Below, piece by piece: positions 48,057 to 57,562 of a stretch of DNA of 64,000 bases. A program made the translations under genes and the position numbers. Origin of the DNA: Natronorubrum halalkaliphilum (lineage in GTDB: Archaea > Halobacteriota > Halobacteria > Halobacteriales > Natrialbaceae); NCBI RefSeq assembly GCF_009834785.1, contig NZ_WUYX01000013.1:33810-97809 (forward strand), given 5' to 3'. The notes beneath the pieces were generated by a model. The model saw nothing but the letters and a program-made list of their open reading frames with translations. It was not told the origin of the DNA and searched no databases. How positions within the stretch are numbered: position 1 is the first letter of the stretch; each line of letters opens with the position of its first letter.

Positions 48057-48142
48057 CGGTTCGCCCACCCGATCGAATCGCGTCTCGGTTCAGCCGACAT
48101 CGTAGGCGAGCGAACGCTCCGCCAGGTAATAAATACTGACAG

Positions 48143-48307
48143 TTACTCGTCCTGTTCGTGCTCGCGAAGCACCGTCGACACCGTGTTCGTGACTTCCTCG
48201 AGCGCGACTGCGTTCGTCTTCCTGAGATTACCTTTTTGTGCTTCGCCGAGATGTCGAAGCGCTTCTTGTAGGTGCGTCTCGGTGTCGTGGTCAGTGTCGT
48301 CGGTCAT
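48143..48307 (-). CDS. Small acidic helical protein
   Basis: This 54-residue frame starts MTDDTDHDTETHLQEALRHL. It has the composition of a haloarchaeal protein and one long amphipathic helical region, but no recognised family. Confidence 0.55.
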   Translation of the reverse strand: MTDDTDHDTETHLQEALRHLGEAQKGNLRKTNAVALEEVTNTVSTVLREHEQDE

Positions 48308-48362
48308 CGTGGGGAGACGGATATAACGAGTTCGTGCCATTAAACTCGTCGGGGAAGCCGAG

Positions 48363-48929
48363 TCAGTCGAGAGCGTCCCGAACCGCGGCCCGCCGCTCGG
48401 CGAACGTCGCGTCGTCGAGTACCGGCGTCGCCGCGTTGGTATCGACCTCGACGTCGTCCGCGAGGTCGATCCACGCGCGACAGCCCCGATAGCTCCCGCG
48501 TTCCTCGATGAGTCGGGGCGACTCGAGTTCGCTCACGCGGAGCAACAACACCCGCAGGCCGTCGTCCGGATCGTACTTGTCGCACAGGCCGTCGGGAGAG
48601 TAGACGTAGTGGCGCGCGAGCGACTCGAGGTCGTCCTCCGAGGCCGAAACGGTGTACTCCTCGCGGACGTCGACGACGGCTCGGATCGGCAGCCCCGCGT
48701 CGGGCTTCGCGCTCGCTCGGTGGTAGTAGTCCGCGTACCGAGACTGATACCTGGCGGGCTCCTGATGGCTGTAGGCCGGATACAGGACGAACCGTTCGTC
48801 GATCGTTCCCGGATCGAGCGTCGGATGGCGTACGAGTACCGTCTGGGTGCCGTCGAGCAGCGCGTTGACGACGCCGGCGCGCTCTTTCAGCGCGGCGGTC
48901 GTCTCGGCTGGAGTCGTCGCTTCGGTCAT
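48363..48929 (-). CDS. DUF1802-family protein
   Basis: This 188-residue protein matches DUF1802: TQTVLVRHPTLDPG, then RFVLYPAYSHQEPAR, then YYHRASAK. The family is uncharacterised. It is followed on the same strand by the small acidic gene and is divergent from cbiA. Confidence 0.75.
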   Translation of the reverse strand: MTEATTPAETTAALKERAGVVNALLDGTQTVLVRHPTLDPGTIDERFVLYPAYSHQEPARYQSRYADYYHRASAKPDAGLPIRAVVDVREEYTVSASEDDLESLARHYVYSPDGLCDKYDPDDGLRVLLLRVSELESPRLIEERGSYRGCRAWIDLADDVEVDTNAATPVLDDATFAERRAAVRDALD

Positions 48930-49040
48930 TGGTCTCAGTACCTCGAACGGAGACGTGCCCCAATTCGATTTCGGTCGCTCGAGGCGGTCGCACGCACCGC
49001 ACCGACGGATTCAAGTCGGGTTGTACTAACGCAACGGGTA

Positions 49041-50351
49041 ATGATGAACGGATTCGTCCTCGGCGGCGTCAGCTCCGGCGTCGGGAAGACGGTCGCGACG
49101 CTGTCGATCATTCAGGCCCTCGAGGACGCCGGCTACGCGGTCCAACCCGCCAAGGCGGGGCCGGACTTTATCGATCCGAGCCACCACGAGGCGATCGCGG
49201 GTCGGCCCTCTCGGACCCTCGATCTGTGGCTCTGCGGCGAGGACGGGCTCAAACGCAACTACCGGCGCGGCGAGGGGGATGTGTGCGTCGTCGAGGGCGT
49301 TATGGGCCTCTACGACGGCGACGGCTCGAGTACCGCGATGGTCGCCGAAGCGCTCGACGTGCCCGTGGTCCTCGTCGTCGACGCGAAGGCGGGCATGGAG
49401 AGCGTCGCGGCGACGGCACTCGGGTTCCAGCGTTACGCCGAGACGATCGGACGCGATATCGAAGTCGCCGGCATCGTCGCCCAGCGCGCCCACGGCGGCC
49501 GTCACGAGCAGGGGATTCGCGACGCGTTGCCCGATGATCTCGAGTTCTTCGGGCGAATCCCGCCGAATCCGGACCTCGAGATTCACGATCGGCATCTGGG
49601 TCTCGAGATGGGCGACGAAGCCGCGCTGCCGAGGGAGGCGTTGCGGGCGGCCGCAGAAACGCTCGAGGCCGAGCGGCTGGCGGCCATCGCGAGCGAACCC
49701 CCCGAACCGGCGCAACCGACCGACCCAGCGGCGGCCGTCGACGCCACCGTCGCCGTCGCCGACGACGCGGCCTTCTGCTTCTGCTATCCGGCCACGCTCG
49801 AGCGATTCCGCGAGCGCGCCGAACTGGTGACGTTCTCTCCCGTCGCGGGCGACCCCGTTCCCGACTGCGACGGCGTCTACCTGCCCGGCGGCTACCCCGA
49901 ACTCCACGCCGCGGAGCTCGAGTCGACCGACACCCTCTCGGAACTCGGCCGACTCGCCAGCGAGGGGATGCCCGTCCTCGGCGAGTGCGGCGGACTGATG
50001 GCGATGAGCCGGTCGCTGACGACCGCCGACGGCGACCGCCACGAGATGGCAGACATCTTGCCGGCGGACGTCACGATGCACGACCGCTATCAGGCGCTCG
50101 ATCACGTCGAACTCGAGGCCAAAGAGGGAACGCTCACCGCAAACGCCGGCGACGCGATTCGGGGCCACGAATTCCACTACTCGAGCGCCGACGTCGACGG
50201 CGACGCCCGCTTTGCCTTCGAGACGGTCCGCGGGGACGGCATCGACGGCGACCGCGACGGCCTGACGGCGTACGACTCGCTGGGGACGTACGTCCACGTC
50301 CACGCCGAGAGCGGCGCGTTTGATCGGTTCCTCGAGCGCCTCGCCGACTGA
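49041..50351 (+). CDS. cbiA: CbiA/CobB, cobyrinic acid a,c-diamide synthase
   Basis: This is a 436-residue protein. The ATP-binding domain begins GGVSSGVGKTVATL, and the C-terminal class I glutamine amidotransferase domain has GGYPELHAAELE and nucleophile Cys in GECGGLMAMS. It amidates the a and c side chains of the corrin ring with glutamine. It starts at ATG 49041 (49044 is also ATG). It stands alone, divergent from DUF1802. Confidence 0.92.
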   Translation: MMNGFVLGGVSSGVGKTVATLSIIQALEDAGYAVQPAKAGPDFIDPSHHEAIAGRPSRTLDLWLCGEDGLKRNYRRGEGDVCVVEGVMGLYDGDGSSTAMVAEALDVPVVLVVDAKAGMESVAATALGFQRYAETIGRDIEVAGIVAQRAHGGRHEQGIRDALPDDLEFFGRIPPNPDLEIHDRHLGLEMGDEAALPREALRAAAETLEAERLAAIASEPPEPAQPTDPAAAVDATVAVADDAAFCFCYPATLERFRERAELVTFSPVAGDPVPDCDGVYLPGGYPELHAAELESTDTLSELGRLASEGMPVLGECGGLMAMSRSLTTADGDRHEMADILPADVTMHDRYQALDHVELEAKEGTLTANAGDAIRGHEFHYSSADVDGDARFAFETVRGDGIDGDRDGLTAYDSLGTYVHVHAESGAFDRFLERLAD

Positions 50352-50429
50352 TCGCCGTCGGTCACCGTCGGTCGCCGCGTCCGGTTGGATATCCGACCGT
50401 TTGATTACGGGCGAGGTAGTTCGTCGACC

Positions 50430-51353
50430 ATGGAAGCGACCGCGCCGACGAGCGTCCTCCTGCCGACGACGGGGTGGGGAGACACCTGTGAGGAGATCGC
50501 CGAACAGCTGCGCCCGGCGGACGAACTCCTCGTGATCTGCGACCGGGAGCTCGAGTCGGTGGTCGACCGCGTTGCCGCGCACCCGGCAAACGTCCGGCTC
50601 GTCGTCGCCGGCGAACCGGAGGGCTGCTCCGGGAAGGCGAACGCGATCGCAGTGGGAATGGAGGCGGCCGAACACGACCGAATCGTCTGGACCGACGACG
50701 ACTTCCACCACCCGCCCGACTGGCTCGAGACGCTGCGGGCCGACTACGCCCGTCAGGGGCCGACCACCGAACTCCCGGTCTTCGTCGGGCAGGATCCCCT
50801 CGCCAGACTGTTCGAGCCGACCTACGCCATCAGCGGGACGCTCGCGGTCTACTTCGCGGACATCCCGTGGGGCGGGGCCGTCGTCTTCGACCGTAGCGAT
50901 CTCGCGGACGAAGCGGCGTTCCTCGAGGAGCTTCGGCGGACGATCAGCGACGATGGACTGCTCATGGAGTACGCCGACGTGACGGCCGTCAAGCGGACCC
51001 GGAACGTCGAAATCGGCGGCTCGACTCGCGAGACGCTCGAGAATCAGGTACGGTTCACGCAGATCGTTCGGCACCACGATCCAACGGGACTCGCCGCGCA
51101 GGCCGCCGTCGGGGCGGCCCTCGCCGCCGGCTGCCTCCTGTTTCCGCTCCCTGCGTTCGCGCTCGTGACGGCGGCGATGGCGACCGTCTACGCCGCGTTC
51201 GGCATCCGCCGGTGGACGTTCCTCGCGGCGTATCCGGTGGCGCTGGCCGCGATTCCGTTACTGTCGTACGCGCTCGCCCGGCGCTCGTTCGTCTGGGGCG
51301 GCCGACGCTACCGATGGCGCGAAAAGTTTGACGTGACGGTCGAGAACCCGTAA
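50430..51353 (+). CDS. Membrane-anchored family-2 glycosyltransferase
   Basis: This is a 307-residue protein. The GT-A domain (~8-210) has SVLLPTTGWG, GCSGKANAIAVGME, the metal-binding VWTDDDFHH motif and a QxxRxxQ-like NQVRFTQIVRH. Two to three C-terminal membrane segments (~225-290) follow. It resembles ceramide-glucosyltransferase-like processive enzymes; the product is unknown. Start 50430. Confidence 0.82.
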   Translation: MEATAPTSVLLPTTGWGDTCEEIAEQLRPADELLVICDRELESVVDRVAAHPANVRLVVAGEPEGCSGKANAIAVGMEAAEHDRIVWTDDDFHHPPDWLETLRADYARQGPTTELPVFVGQDPLARLFEPTYAISGTLAVYFADIPWGGAVVFDRSDLADEAAFLEELRRTISDDGLLMEYADVTAVKRTRNVEIGGSTRETLENQVRFTQIVRHHDPTGLAAQAAVGAALAAGCLLFPLPAFALVTAAMATVYAAFGIRRWTFLAAYPVALAAIPLLSYALARRSFVWGGRRYRWREKFDVTVENP

Positions 51354-51483
51354 TCTCGGGAACCTCTCGTCACGTTGGTTCCGCGAACACACGGTCCGGC
51401 TCGACGCGGGATCGCCCAGTTCTCTCACGAATTCTGATGTGAACTCGAATACTTAACAAGAACGTCGTGGTAGCGGCGATCGT

Positions 51484-52266
51484 ATGTCCGAAACAGTCCA
51501 ACGACTCGAGCCGCTCGAGCGGCGACCGCTGTCCGACCGAACCTGCCTCGTCACCGGCTCCTCGCGGGGCATCGGCCGCGATATTGCGTTCGAACTCGCT
51601 CGGTGCGGTGCCGACGTGGCGGTGAACTATCGATCGGCAGCGGAGAAGGCCCGCGAGGTCACGGAGACCATCGAAGCCAACGACGAGACGGCCGTCCCGG
51701 TGCAGGCAGATATCTCCGAGCCGGCGCAGGTGGAGGCGATGGCCGAAGAGGTCCGCGACGAACTCGGCGAAATCGACGTGCTCGTCAACAACGCCGGAAT
51801 CACTATCGACCGGACGTTCGAGAACATGACCCATGAGGACTGGCAGACGGTCATCGACGTCAACCTGAACGGCACGTTCAACTGTACGAAAGCGTTCTAC
51901 GAGGACATCAAGGCCTCCGACAACGGCCGGGTTATCAATATCTCGAGCGTCGTCGGTCAGCAGGGCAACTACGGGCAAGCGAACTACGCGACGTCGAAGG
52001 GCGGCCTGTTCGCCTTTACCCGAACGCTGGCGCTGGAACTCGCCGGTCACAACTCGACGGCGAACTGCGTCGCACCCGGCTTTACGCAGACGGATATGCT
52101 CGAGAAGGTGCCGGAGCGCATCCAGGACAAGATCCGTGAGGACATCCCGCTGAACCGCTTCGCCCAGACGGACGACATCGTCGGCATGATTCGGTTCCTC
52201 TCCAGCGACTACGCGGAGTACATGACCGGGCAAGTCATCGGGATCAACGGCGGCATGGAGTGGTGA
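51484..52266 (+). CDS. SDR 3-ketoacyl-CoA/ACP reductase (PhaB/FabG-like)
   Basis: This is a 260-residue protein. NADP(H)-binding TGSSRGIG is followed by NNAG, a Ser in NISSVVGQQG, and YxxxK as YATSK. In haloarchaea such proteins reduce acetoacetyl-CoA for PHA synthesis. The MaoC gene 14 kb away is compatible but not linked. A TATA-like ACTTAAC lies ~30 nt before the ATG. Confidence 0.84.
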   Translation: MSETVQRLEPLERRPLSDRTCLVTGSSRGIGRDIAFELARCGADVAVNYRSAAEKAREVTETIEANDETAVPVQADISEPAQVEAMAEEVRDELGEIDVLVNNAGITIDRTFENMTHEDWQTVIDVNLNGTFNCTKAFYEDIKASDNGRVINISSVVGQQGNYGQANYATSKGGLFAFTRTLALELAGHNSTANCVAPGFTQTDMLEKVPERIQDKIREDIPLNRFAQTDDIVGMIRFLSSDYAEYMTGQVIGINGGMEW

Positions 52267-52331
52267 GCCGCGCAGTTCCGCTCTCGCTCTCGCTCTCACC
52301 GACCCTGGCCCGTCCGTCGCGCCGTCGAACA

Positions 52332-52338
52332 GTTTATT
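52332..52338 (+). promoter_or_regulatory. TATA box of the gene at 52363
   Basis: GTTTATT is centred ~28 nt before the ATG at 52363, supporting that start codon over the upstream GTG at 52354. Confidence 0.5.
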
Positions 52339-52362
52339 GTGTTGATCTGATGAGTGACGTGT

Positions 52363-53925
52363 ATGTCGTCCGTCCGGTCGGTGCTTCAGGCCGCGCGGTC
52401 CGATCGTCGACTCCTCGTCGTCGCGACGGTCGTCGCCTCGCTCGAGGTAGCGGTTCGACTCGGACTCGGAACCCTCCTCGATCCCCACTTCGGCACCCTC
52501 TGGGTACTCCTTGCGGTATTGCTTACTCCGCCAGTCATCACCGTCTTCGGACTCGCGGCCGTCAGTTCGTCGGCTCGAGAGATGGTCGTCGATGCCGACG
52601 ACTGGACCGAAGCAGGCTTCGCGCCCCAGAACTGGTCGCTTGCGGGACTGCTCGGACGCCGGGCGGCGCTCGCGGCGGTCGCGGTCGTCGGCCACGGGTT
52701 TGCGGTCGGCGGCGGATTCGTCGGCTTTCTCCTCGTCGATACGCCGGTTCGGTTCGCCCTGTACTGGGGCGGGTACGGCGAGGTTTTCACGTTTAACGTC
52801 TTGACGTACAGTCCGTTCGTCGGAATCGGACTCGGGACGATCGTCGCGTGGACTATCCCCGCGATCGCAGTCGTCGAAATCGGGAACGGGACGGCCGTCA
52901 CCGCCGCAGTTCGAACGGCGCTCACCGCAGCAATTTCGGTACCTCGATCGGTCGGTACAGCCGTTCTGGGCCACTTCGCATTCCTCGTCGGTGTCGTTGG
53001 CGTCGCGTTCGTCGCCGTCAGCACGACCGACCGGATCGGATCGTCGGGGCTCGAGATCGGCGGTATCGGCGTCGCTGTTTTGTTCGTCCTGGGTGGACTG
53101 ACACTCGCGGTCGGGGCTGGAGCGTGGCTCGCGACATCGGTCGCGTTTATCGCCGATCGGTTCGCCGGACCATCTGCGGATGGCAGACTCGAGCGGTCCG
53201 TCCCGGTGGTGCGGCTCCTCCTCGTCGTGCTGGTCGTCACAGCCCTCGTCGGGACGGCCGGCGCAGTTCGGACGAACGAGGTTCGGCCGATGGATGCGTC
53301 TCCGGATCCGCTGCCCGACGATCCCGACGGCATCTACGCAACTGCGTTCGCCAACACTGATCGAACGAGCCACGAGTACCGGTGGCTCAACGAAACGAAT
53401 CCGGACGCCGACCCGATCTACGAGTTCCGGATCGACAGGGCTGATCGACAACTGACGACATCGTTCGAGGGCGTGGACGGCTACTTCTCCACCGGAACGT
53501 TTTCCCAGGGTCAGCCGGCTCCACTGCCCGGGTACGCGATGATGACGTCCGAAGTGGTGCCGCGACTCGGGGAGCCGTCACCGGACGCCGACAACTGGAC
53601 CGTCGTCGACGAGCGCGATGCCGAACTCACGCTCGAGCTCAGCGATCCGGTCGACGTCGCCGACGCGTTCGGCGGCATCGACCTCGAGGACCAGACGAAC
53701 GACCCCGAAGTCCACGATTCCCGGGCACGGGTAATCGTCGACACCGAGCGGGCGACGCTCTCCCGCGGCGAACTCCGGCTGAACGTCTCCGATCCGGCGC
53801 TGGGTGACGGCGGCTATGACGCCCACACCGTCTTCGAGTACGAGATCGGAACCGACGTGGACCGACCGGACAAACTCGGCTCACCAAGCATGGGGGAGCG
53901 GCTCTGGCGGCTGCTCGCCTACTGA
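52363..53925 (+). CDS. Large membrane protein with extracellular C-terminal domain
   Basis: This is a 520-residue protein. The first ~320 residues contain about six to seven membrane spans of a haloarchaeal type seen in hypothetical transport-like proteins. A soluble, acidic extracellular domain (~330-505) follows, beta-rich, with Tyr/Asp repeats (YATAFANTDRTSHEYRW). A membrane-proximal helix ends the chain. No catalytic motif or family could be named. Confidence 0.78.
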   Translation: MSSVRSVLQAARSDRRLLVVATVVASLEVAVRLGLGTLLDPHFGTLWVLLAVLLTPPVITVFGLAAVSSSAREMVVDADDWTEAGFAPQNWSLAGLLGRRAALAAVAVVGHGFAVGGGFVGFLLVDTPVRFALYWGGYGEVFTFNVLTYSPFVGIGLGTIVAWTIPAIAVVEIGNGTAVTAAVRTALTAAISVPRSVGTAVLGHFAFLVGVVGVAFVAVSTTDRIGSSGLEIGGIGVAVLFVLGGLTLAVGAGAWLATSVAFIADRFAGPSADGRLERSVPVVRLLLVVLVVTALVGTAGAVRTNEVRPMDASPDPLPDDPDGIYATAFANTDRTSHEYRWLNETNPDADPIYEFRIDRADRQLTTSFEGVDGYFSTGTFSQGQPAPLPGYAMMTSEVVPRLGEPSPDADNWTVVDERDAELTLELSDPVDVADAFGGIDLEDQTNDPEVHDSRARVIVDTERATLSRGELRLNVSDPALGDGGYDAHTVFEYEIGTDVDRPDKLGSPSMGERLWRLLAY

Positions 53926-54070
53926 TTCGAGGAGGGGTTTCAGTACTGACACTCATCGATAGGACGATCAACAGCAAATGCAGTTGCGCTATTACAAACC
54001 GAACTGGGCAATCATACTTGCCTTACTCCAAACAAAATTGTTTTAGGGGAGGCCGCAGATTGCACGGGTG

Positions 54071-54691
54071 ATGCCACCCATCGCGCTTCCACACGATGCG
54101 AAAGCCGGACCGACGAAGTCGGAGGTCCGCGCCGTCGTCCACTCGAAGCTCGCACTCGAGGGCGACGACCACTTCGCGGAGGTCGGCTCCTGTACGGGGG
54201 CCGTCACCATCGAGGCCGCACAGCGAGCCGGGCGAGTGACCGCACTCGAGCGGAAACCGGAGCGGCTCGAGACGACCGAAAAGAATCTCGCCGCGAACGC
54301 GGGGTCGGTGCGCGCCGACGTCGAACTGCGGAACGCGGAAGCGCCCGACGGATTACCGGACGACGCCGACGCGCTCTTTCTGGGCGGGAGCCGCAACTTC
54401 GAGGCCGTCCTCGATTGCGCCGTCGAGACCGGAATCGACCGGATCGTCATGAACGTCTCGCGTCTCGAGGTCGCGGGGAAGGCGACCGAAGCCTTCCGAG
54501 AACGCGAGGTTCTCGAGGAGGTCGTTCAGTTTCAGGTGAGCCACGGCTACGAACTCGCCGGTGCGACGAGTTTCAACTCGGACAACCCGGTGTACATGCT
54601 GGTCGGGAGTGCGACGCCGGACGAGGACGGAACTGACGACCGGGACGGCGAGAGCGTTGCTGCTGACGGACGTGGGGTGGGCCAGCGATGA
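54071..54691 (+). CDS. cbiT: CbiT, (cobalt-)precorrin-6B C15-methyltransferase (decarboxylating)
   Basis: This 206-residue Rossmann-fold SAM enzyme carries GPTKSEVRAVVHSKL, the SAM motif AEVGSCTGAVTIEAA, and a late FLGGSRNFEAVL. First gene of the long cbi operon; its start overlaps a GTG at 54068. An AT-rich TTTTAGG box ~27 nt upstream may be the operon promoter. Overlaps cbiL by 4 nt. Confidence 0.9.
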   Translation: MPPIALPHDAKAGPTKSEVRAVVHSKLALEGDDHFAEVGSCTGAVTIEAAQRAGRVTALERKPERLETTEKNLAANAGSVRADVELRNAEAPDGLPDDADALFLGGSRNFEAVLDCAVETGIDRIVMNVSRLEVAGKATEAFREREVLEEVVQFQVSHGYELAGATSFNSDNPVYMLVGSATPDEDGTDDRDGESVAADGRGVGQR

Positions 54692-55593
54692 CCCTCTACG
54701 GCGTCGGGCTCGGTCCCGGCGAGGCCGGCCTCGTGACCGTCCGCGGAAAGGCAATCCTCGAAACGGCCGACGTGGTCTACTCGCCCGGCCGACTGTCTCG
54801 GTCGGTCGCCTTAACCCACGTCGACGAGTCGAAGATCGGGGACCTCGATTTCCCGATGACGAAAGACGAGGAGAAGCTTCGGTCGGCGTGGAAAGAAGCC
54901 GCCGCCGAAATCGCCCCCAACGCACGCGACGGCGACGTCGCCTTCGTCACGCTGGGTGATCCGAACGTCTACTCGACGTTCGGCCATCTGCGACGGACAA
55001 TCGACGCCTTCCATCCCGACGTTGAGTTGGAAATCGTCCCCGGAGTGAGCGCCGTCACGGCCTTTGCGACCGCGATGGGCGTCGAGATCGAAGCCGGCGC
55101 GGGGCTCTCGCTTCGCGAGGCTGCAAACGGAGCGAGCCCGACCGGTCCGGACCGGCTGATCCTGTTCAAGGTCACCGACGCGCCGGCGACCCACGAGGGT
55201 CTCGTCGAAGCGGGCTACGAGGTATCCTACGGCCGCCGACTGTTCATGGAGCAAGGTGAGATGCTCGTTACCGACGACCCGTCGGAACTCGAGGAGCGCG
55301 ACTACTACACGCTGGCGTACGCCGAAAAAGCGGATCTCGAGGTCGAGCAGGCGACGGCCGCGTTTCGGACCGACACCGGGTCTGCGGACACCTCGGGCGA
55401 CGCGGAACTGGCGACGAGCGAGGAGTCTGTTACCGACGGCGGCGAGCGCGATCCACAGCGGAACGCGACGGGCTCCGAGAGCGGTTCCCGGTCCGCCCCG
55501 TCGGAGGAGATCGACGGCGCTACCGAAGACGGGTTGCTCGACCTCGAGCGCGCCGAGGGCTGTGAACACGGCGACTGTGAGGGGTACTGGTAA
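54688..55593 (+). CDS. cbiL: CbiL, (cobalt-)precorrin-2 C20-methyltransferase, with a Cys/His tail
   Basis: This 301-residue tetrapyrrole methylase has YGVGLGPGEAGLVTVRG, FVTLGDPNVYSTF and IVPGVSAVTAF. The C-terminal ~70 residues are a Gly/Ser/Glu extension ending EGCEHGDCEGYW, an apparent metal-binding tail not expected in CbiL. Overlaps cbiT (4 nt) and cbiF (TAATG). Confidence 0.92.
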   Translation: MTLYGVGLGPGEAGLVTVRGKAILETADVVYSPGRLSRSVALTHVDESKIGDLDFPMTKDEEKLRSAWKEAAAEIAPNARDGDVAFVTLGDPNVYSTFGHLRRTIDAFHPDVELEIVPGVSAVTAFATAMGVEIEAGAGLSLREAANGASPTGPDRLILFKVTDAPATHEGLVEAGYEVSYGRRLFMEQGEMLVTDDPSELEERDYYTLAYAEKADLEVEQATAAFRTDTGSADTSGDAELATSEESVTDGGERDPQRNATGSESGSRSAPSEEIDGATEDGLLDLERAEGCEHGDCEGYW

Positions 55594-56564
55594 TGACGGA
55601 CACAGAGACGGACAAGACAGACACAGAGACGACCACACCCATGCGGACCGACGGCGGCGACCCCCAAGACGCAATCGACGCGCAGGGGAAACGCCGTCGC
55701 GAGGAACTGGACGACCGAATCTTCGAGCACAGCGCCGGCGACGAACAGGAGGGGATCCCCTTCGTCGGCGCCGGTCCCGGCAACCCGCGGCTGTTGACTG
55801 TCGCGGGCAAGGAGCTGCTCGAGGCGGCCGACCTCGTCGTTCACGCCGGCTCGCTGGTCAACAGTGAGCTCCTGGACGAGTACTGCGCCCACGCCGAGTT
55901 GGTCAATTCGGTCGGTAAAGACCTCGAGGAATTGATTCCGCTCATGCGGGACGCCTACGAGGACGGCGAGAACGTCGTCCGCTTACACAGCGGCGATCCG
56001 GCGATCTACGGGGCCGCCCTCGAGCAGATGGACGCGCTGGAACACGAGGGCGTCCCGACCCACTTCGTGCCGGGGGTGACGTCGGCTTTCGCGGCGAGCG
56101 CGACGCTGCGGACGCAGTTGTCGTTGAACGAGGTCTCGAACCACGTCGCGTTCACCCGACCGCAGGGGAAGACCCTGACCGAAGCGGAGGACCACATCTC
56201 CGAGTTTGTCGAGATGGGCGACGTGACGACCTGTATCTACCTCGGCACCCACGCGGTTCGGGAGACGATGGATCGGCTGCTCGAGGACGACCACGATCCC
56301 GAGACGCCGGTCGCGGTGATCTACCACGCCTCGTGGCCGGACGAGGACGTGATCATCGGCTCGGTCGGCGATATCGCCGATAAAGTGGAGGAAGCGGGCT
56401 ACCGCGCCTCGGCGCTGGTCGTCATCGGCGACGCCGTGACCGGTGCGGGCTACGAGCGTTCGTTCCTCTACGGCGACTGGGCGAACCGCGGCTCGGGCTC
56501 GAGCGACGCGAACGACGCGGACGCGCAAGCGAACGAGACGGAAACACAGGCAGGAGACGACTAA
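55593..56564 (+). CDS. cbiF: CbiF, (cobalt-)precorrin-4 C11-methyltransferase
   Basis: This is a 323-residue methylase. An N-terminal acidic extension (~45 residues) precedes PFVGAGPGNPRLLTV. Further motifs are LHSGDPAIYGAALEQ, VPGVTSAFAASATL and ITYH-like VIYHASWPDE. Start overlaps the cbiL stop (TAATG); cbiG follows after 2 nt. Confidence 0.92.
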   Translation: MTDTETDKTDTETTTPMRTDGGDPQDAIDAQGKRRREELDDRIFEHSAGDEQEGIPFVGAGPGNPRLLTVAGKELLEAADLVVHAGSLVNSELLDEYCAHAELVNSVGKDLEELIPLMRDAYEDGENVVRLHSGDPAIYGAALEQMDALEHEGVPTHFVPGVTSAFAASATLRTQLSLNEVSNHVAFTRPQGKTLTEAEDHISEFVEMGDVTTCIYLGTHAVRETMDRLLEDDHDPETPVAVIYHASWPDEDVIIGSVGDIADKVEEAGYRASALVVIGDAVTGAGYERSFLYGDWANRGSGSSDANDADAQANETETQAGDD

Positions 56565-56566
56565 TC

Positions 56567-57562
56567 ATGAGCACGGACAACGTAGACAACGCGAACGACG
56601 ATGCGGGATCGGATTCGGACGGCGGCCACTGTTCGACGGCCGACTCGGACGGCGAAGTCGCCGAGGAGATCGCGATCGTCTCCTTCGGGCGGAAGATGGA
56701 CACCGCCGAGGAGATCGAGGCCGAACTCGCGGATCGGTACGAACAAATCGACATCATCGAGTACCACGGCGACGTCTTCGAGGAGCACTGGGGCGAGTAC
56801 GACTGCTTCATCGGCCTGATGGCGTCGGGAATCGCGATGCGGAAGACGGCCCACCTGTTAGACGACAAGTGGGACGATCCCGCGATCTGCGTGGTCGACG
56901 AGGAGCTCACCTGGGCCATCCCGATCACGGGCGGCCACCACGGCGCGAACCAGGTCGCGCAGGATCTGGCGACGATGGGCGCCGTGCCGGCGATGACCAC
57001 GGCGAGCGAGGCCGCCGGCAAGCAGGGCGTCGAGTCCCGCGCGAAGGCGATGGACACCCACGTCGTCAACGGCGATTCGACAGTGAAGACGAACCTCGCC
57101 GTGCTGGACGACAATTTGGGGCCCGTCGCTCGACTCGACGGCCCGCGTGCGGTGCTGGTTGGCGACGACGTAACCGTCCTCAAGCGTAACAAGGACGACG
57201 GCATCGTCCTCGGCACCGGCAGCGTTTCCGGCGCGAGCAAGGATTCGTTCATCGCCGCCTGGGAGGAGGCGCTTGACCAGACCCCCCACGACTTCTCGGA
57301 CGTCGAGTTCGTCGGAACCGCGACCCGGAAAGAGAACGAGGAGGGCCTACTCGAGGCCGTTTCCGAACTCGACCTCGGGCTGGTCGCCTTCGACAAGGAG
57401 ACGCTGCTGGATCACGAGGGGCCGACGCCCTCGAAGTCCAAGGAGCTGATCGGTTGGCCCGGCGTTTCGGAAGCCAGTGCGATTGCGGGCGGTGCCGAGC
57501 AGGAACTTGTTCTCGAGAAGATCGGGTACGAAAACGAGGTCACGGTGGCGATCGGTCGATGA
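56567..57562 (+). CDS. cbiG: CbiG, cobalt-precorrin-5A hydrolase
   Basis: This 331-residue protein removes the C20 fragment as acetaldehyde after ring contraction. Family features are IAIVSFGRKMDTAEEI, GLMASGIAMRK and the ITGGHHGANQVAQDLA segment. The N-terminal extension contains GGHCSTADSDG, another Cys/His motif. Start 2 nt after cbiF; overlaps cbiH1 by 4 nt. Confidence 0.92.
   Translation: MSTDNVDNANDDAGSDSDGGHCSTADSDGEVAEEIAIVSFGRKMDTAEEIEAELADRYEQIDIIEYHGDVFEEHWGEYDCFIGLMASGIAMRKTAHLLDDKWDDPAICVVDEELTWAIPITGGHHGANQVAQDLATMGAVPAMTTASEAAGKQGVESRAKAMDTHVVNGDSTVKTNLAVLDDNLGPVARLDGPRAVLVGDDVTVLKRNKDDGIVLGTGSVSGASKDSFIAAWEEALDQTPHDFSDVEFVGTATRKENEEGLLEAVSELDLGLVAFDKETLLDHEGPTPSKSKELIGWPGVSEASAIAGGAEQELVLEKIGYENEVTVAIGR

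Noticed and set aside
53926..54070. Cobalamin riboswitch before the cbi operon
   Set aside because: I see no B12-box-like conserved core in this 145-base spacer, and archaea generally lack this riboswitch.
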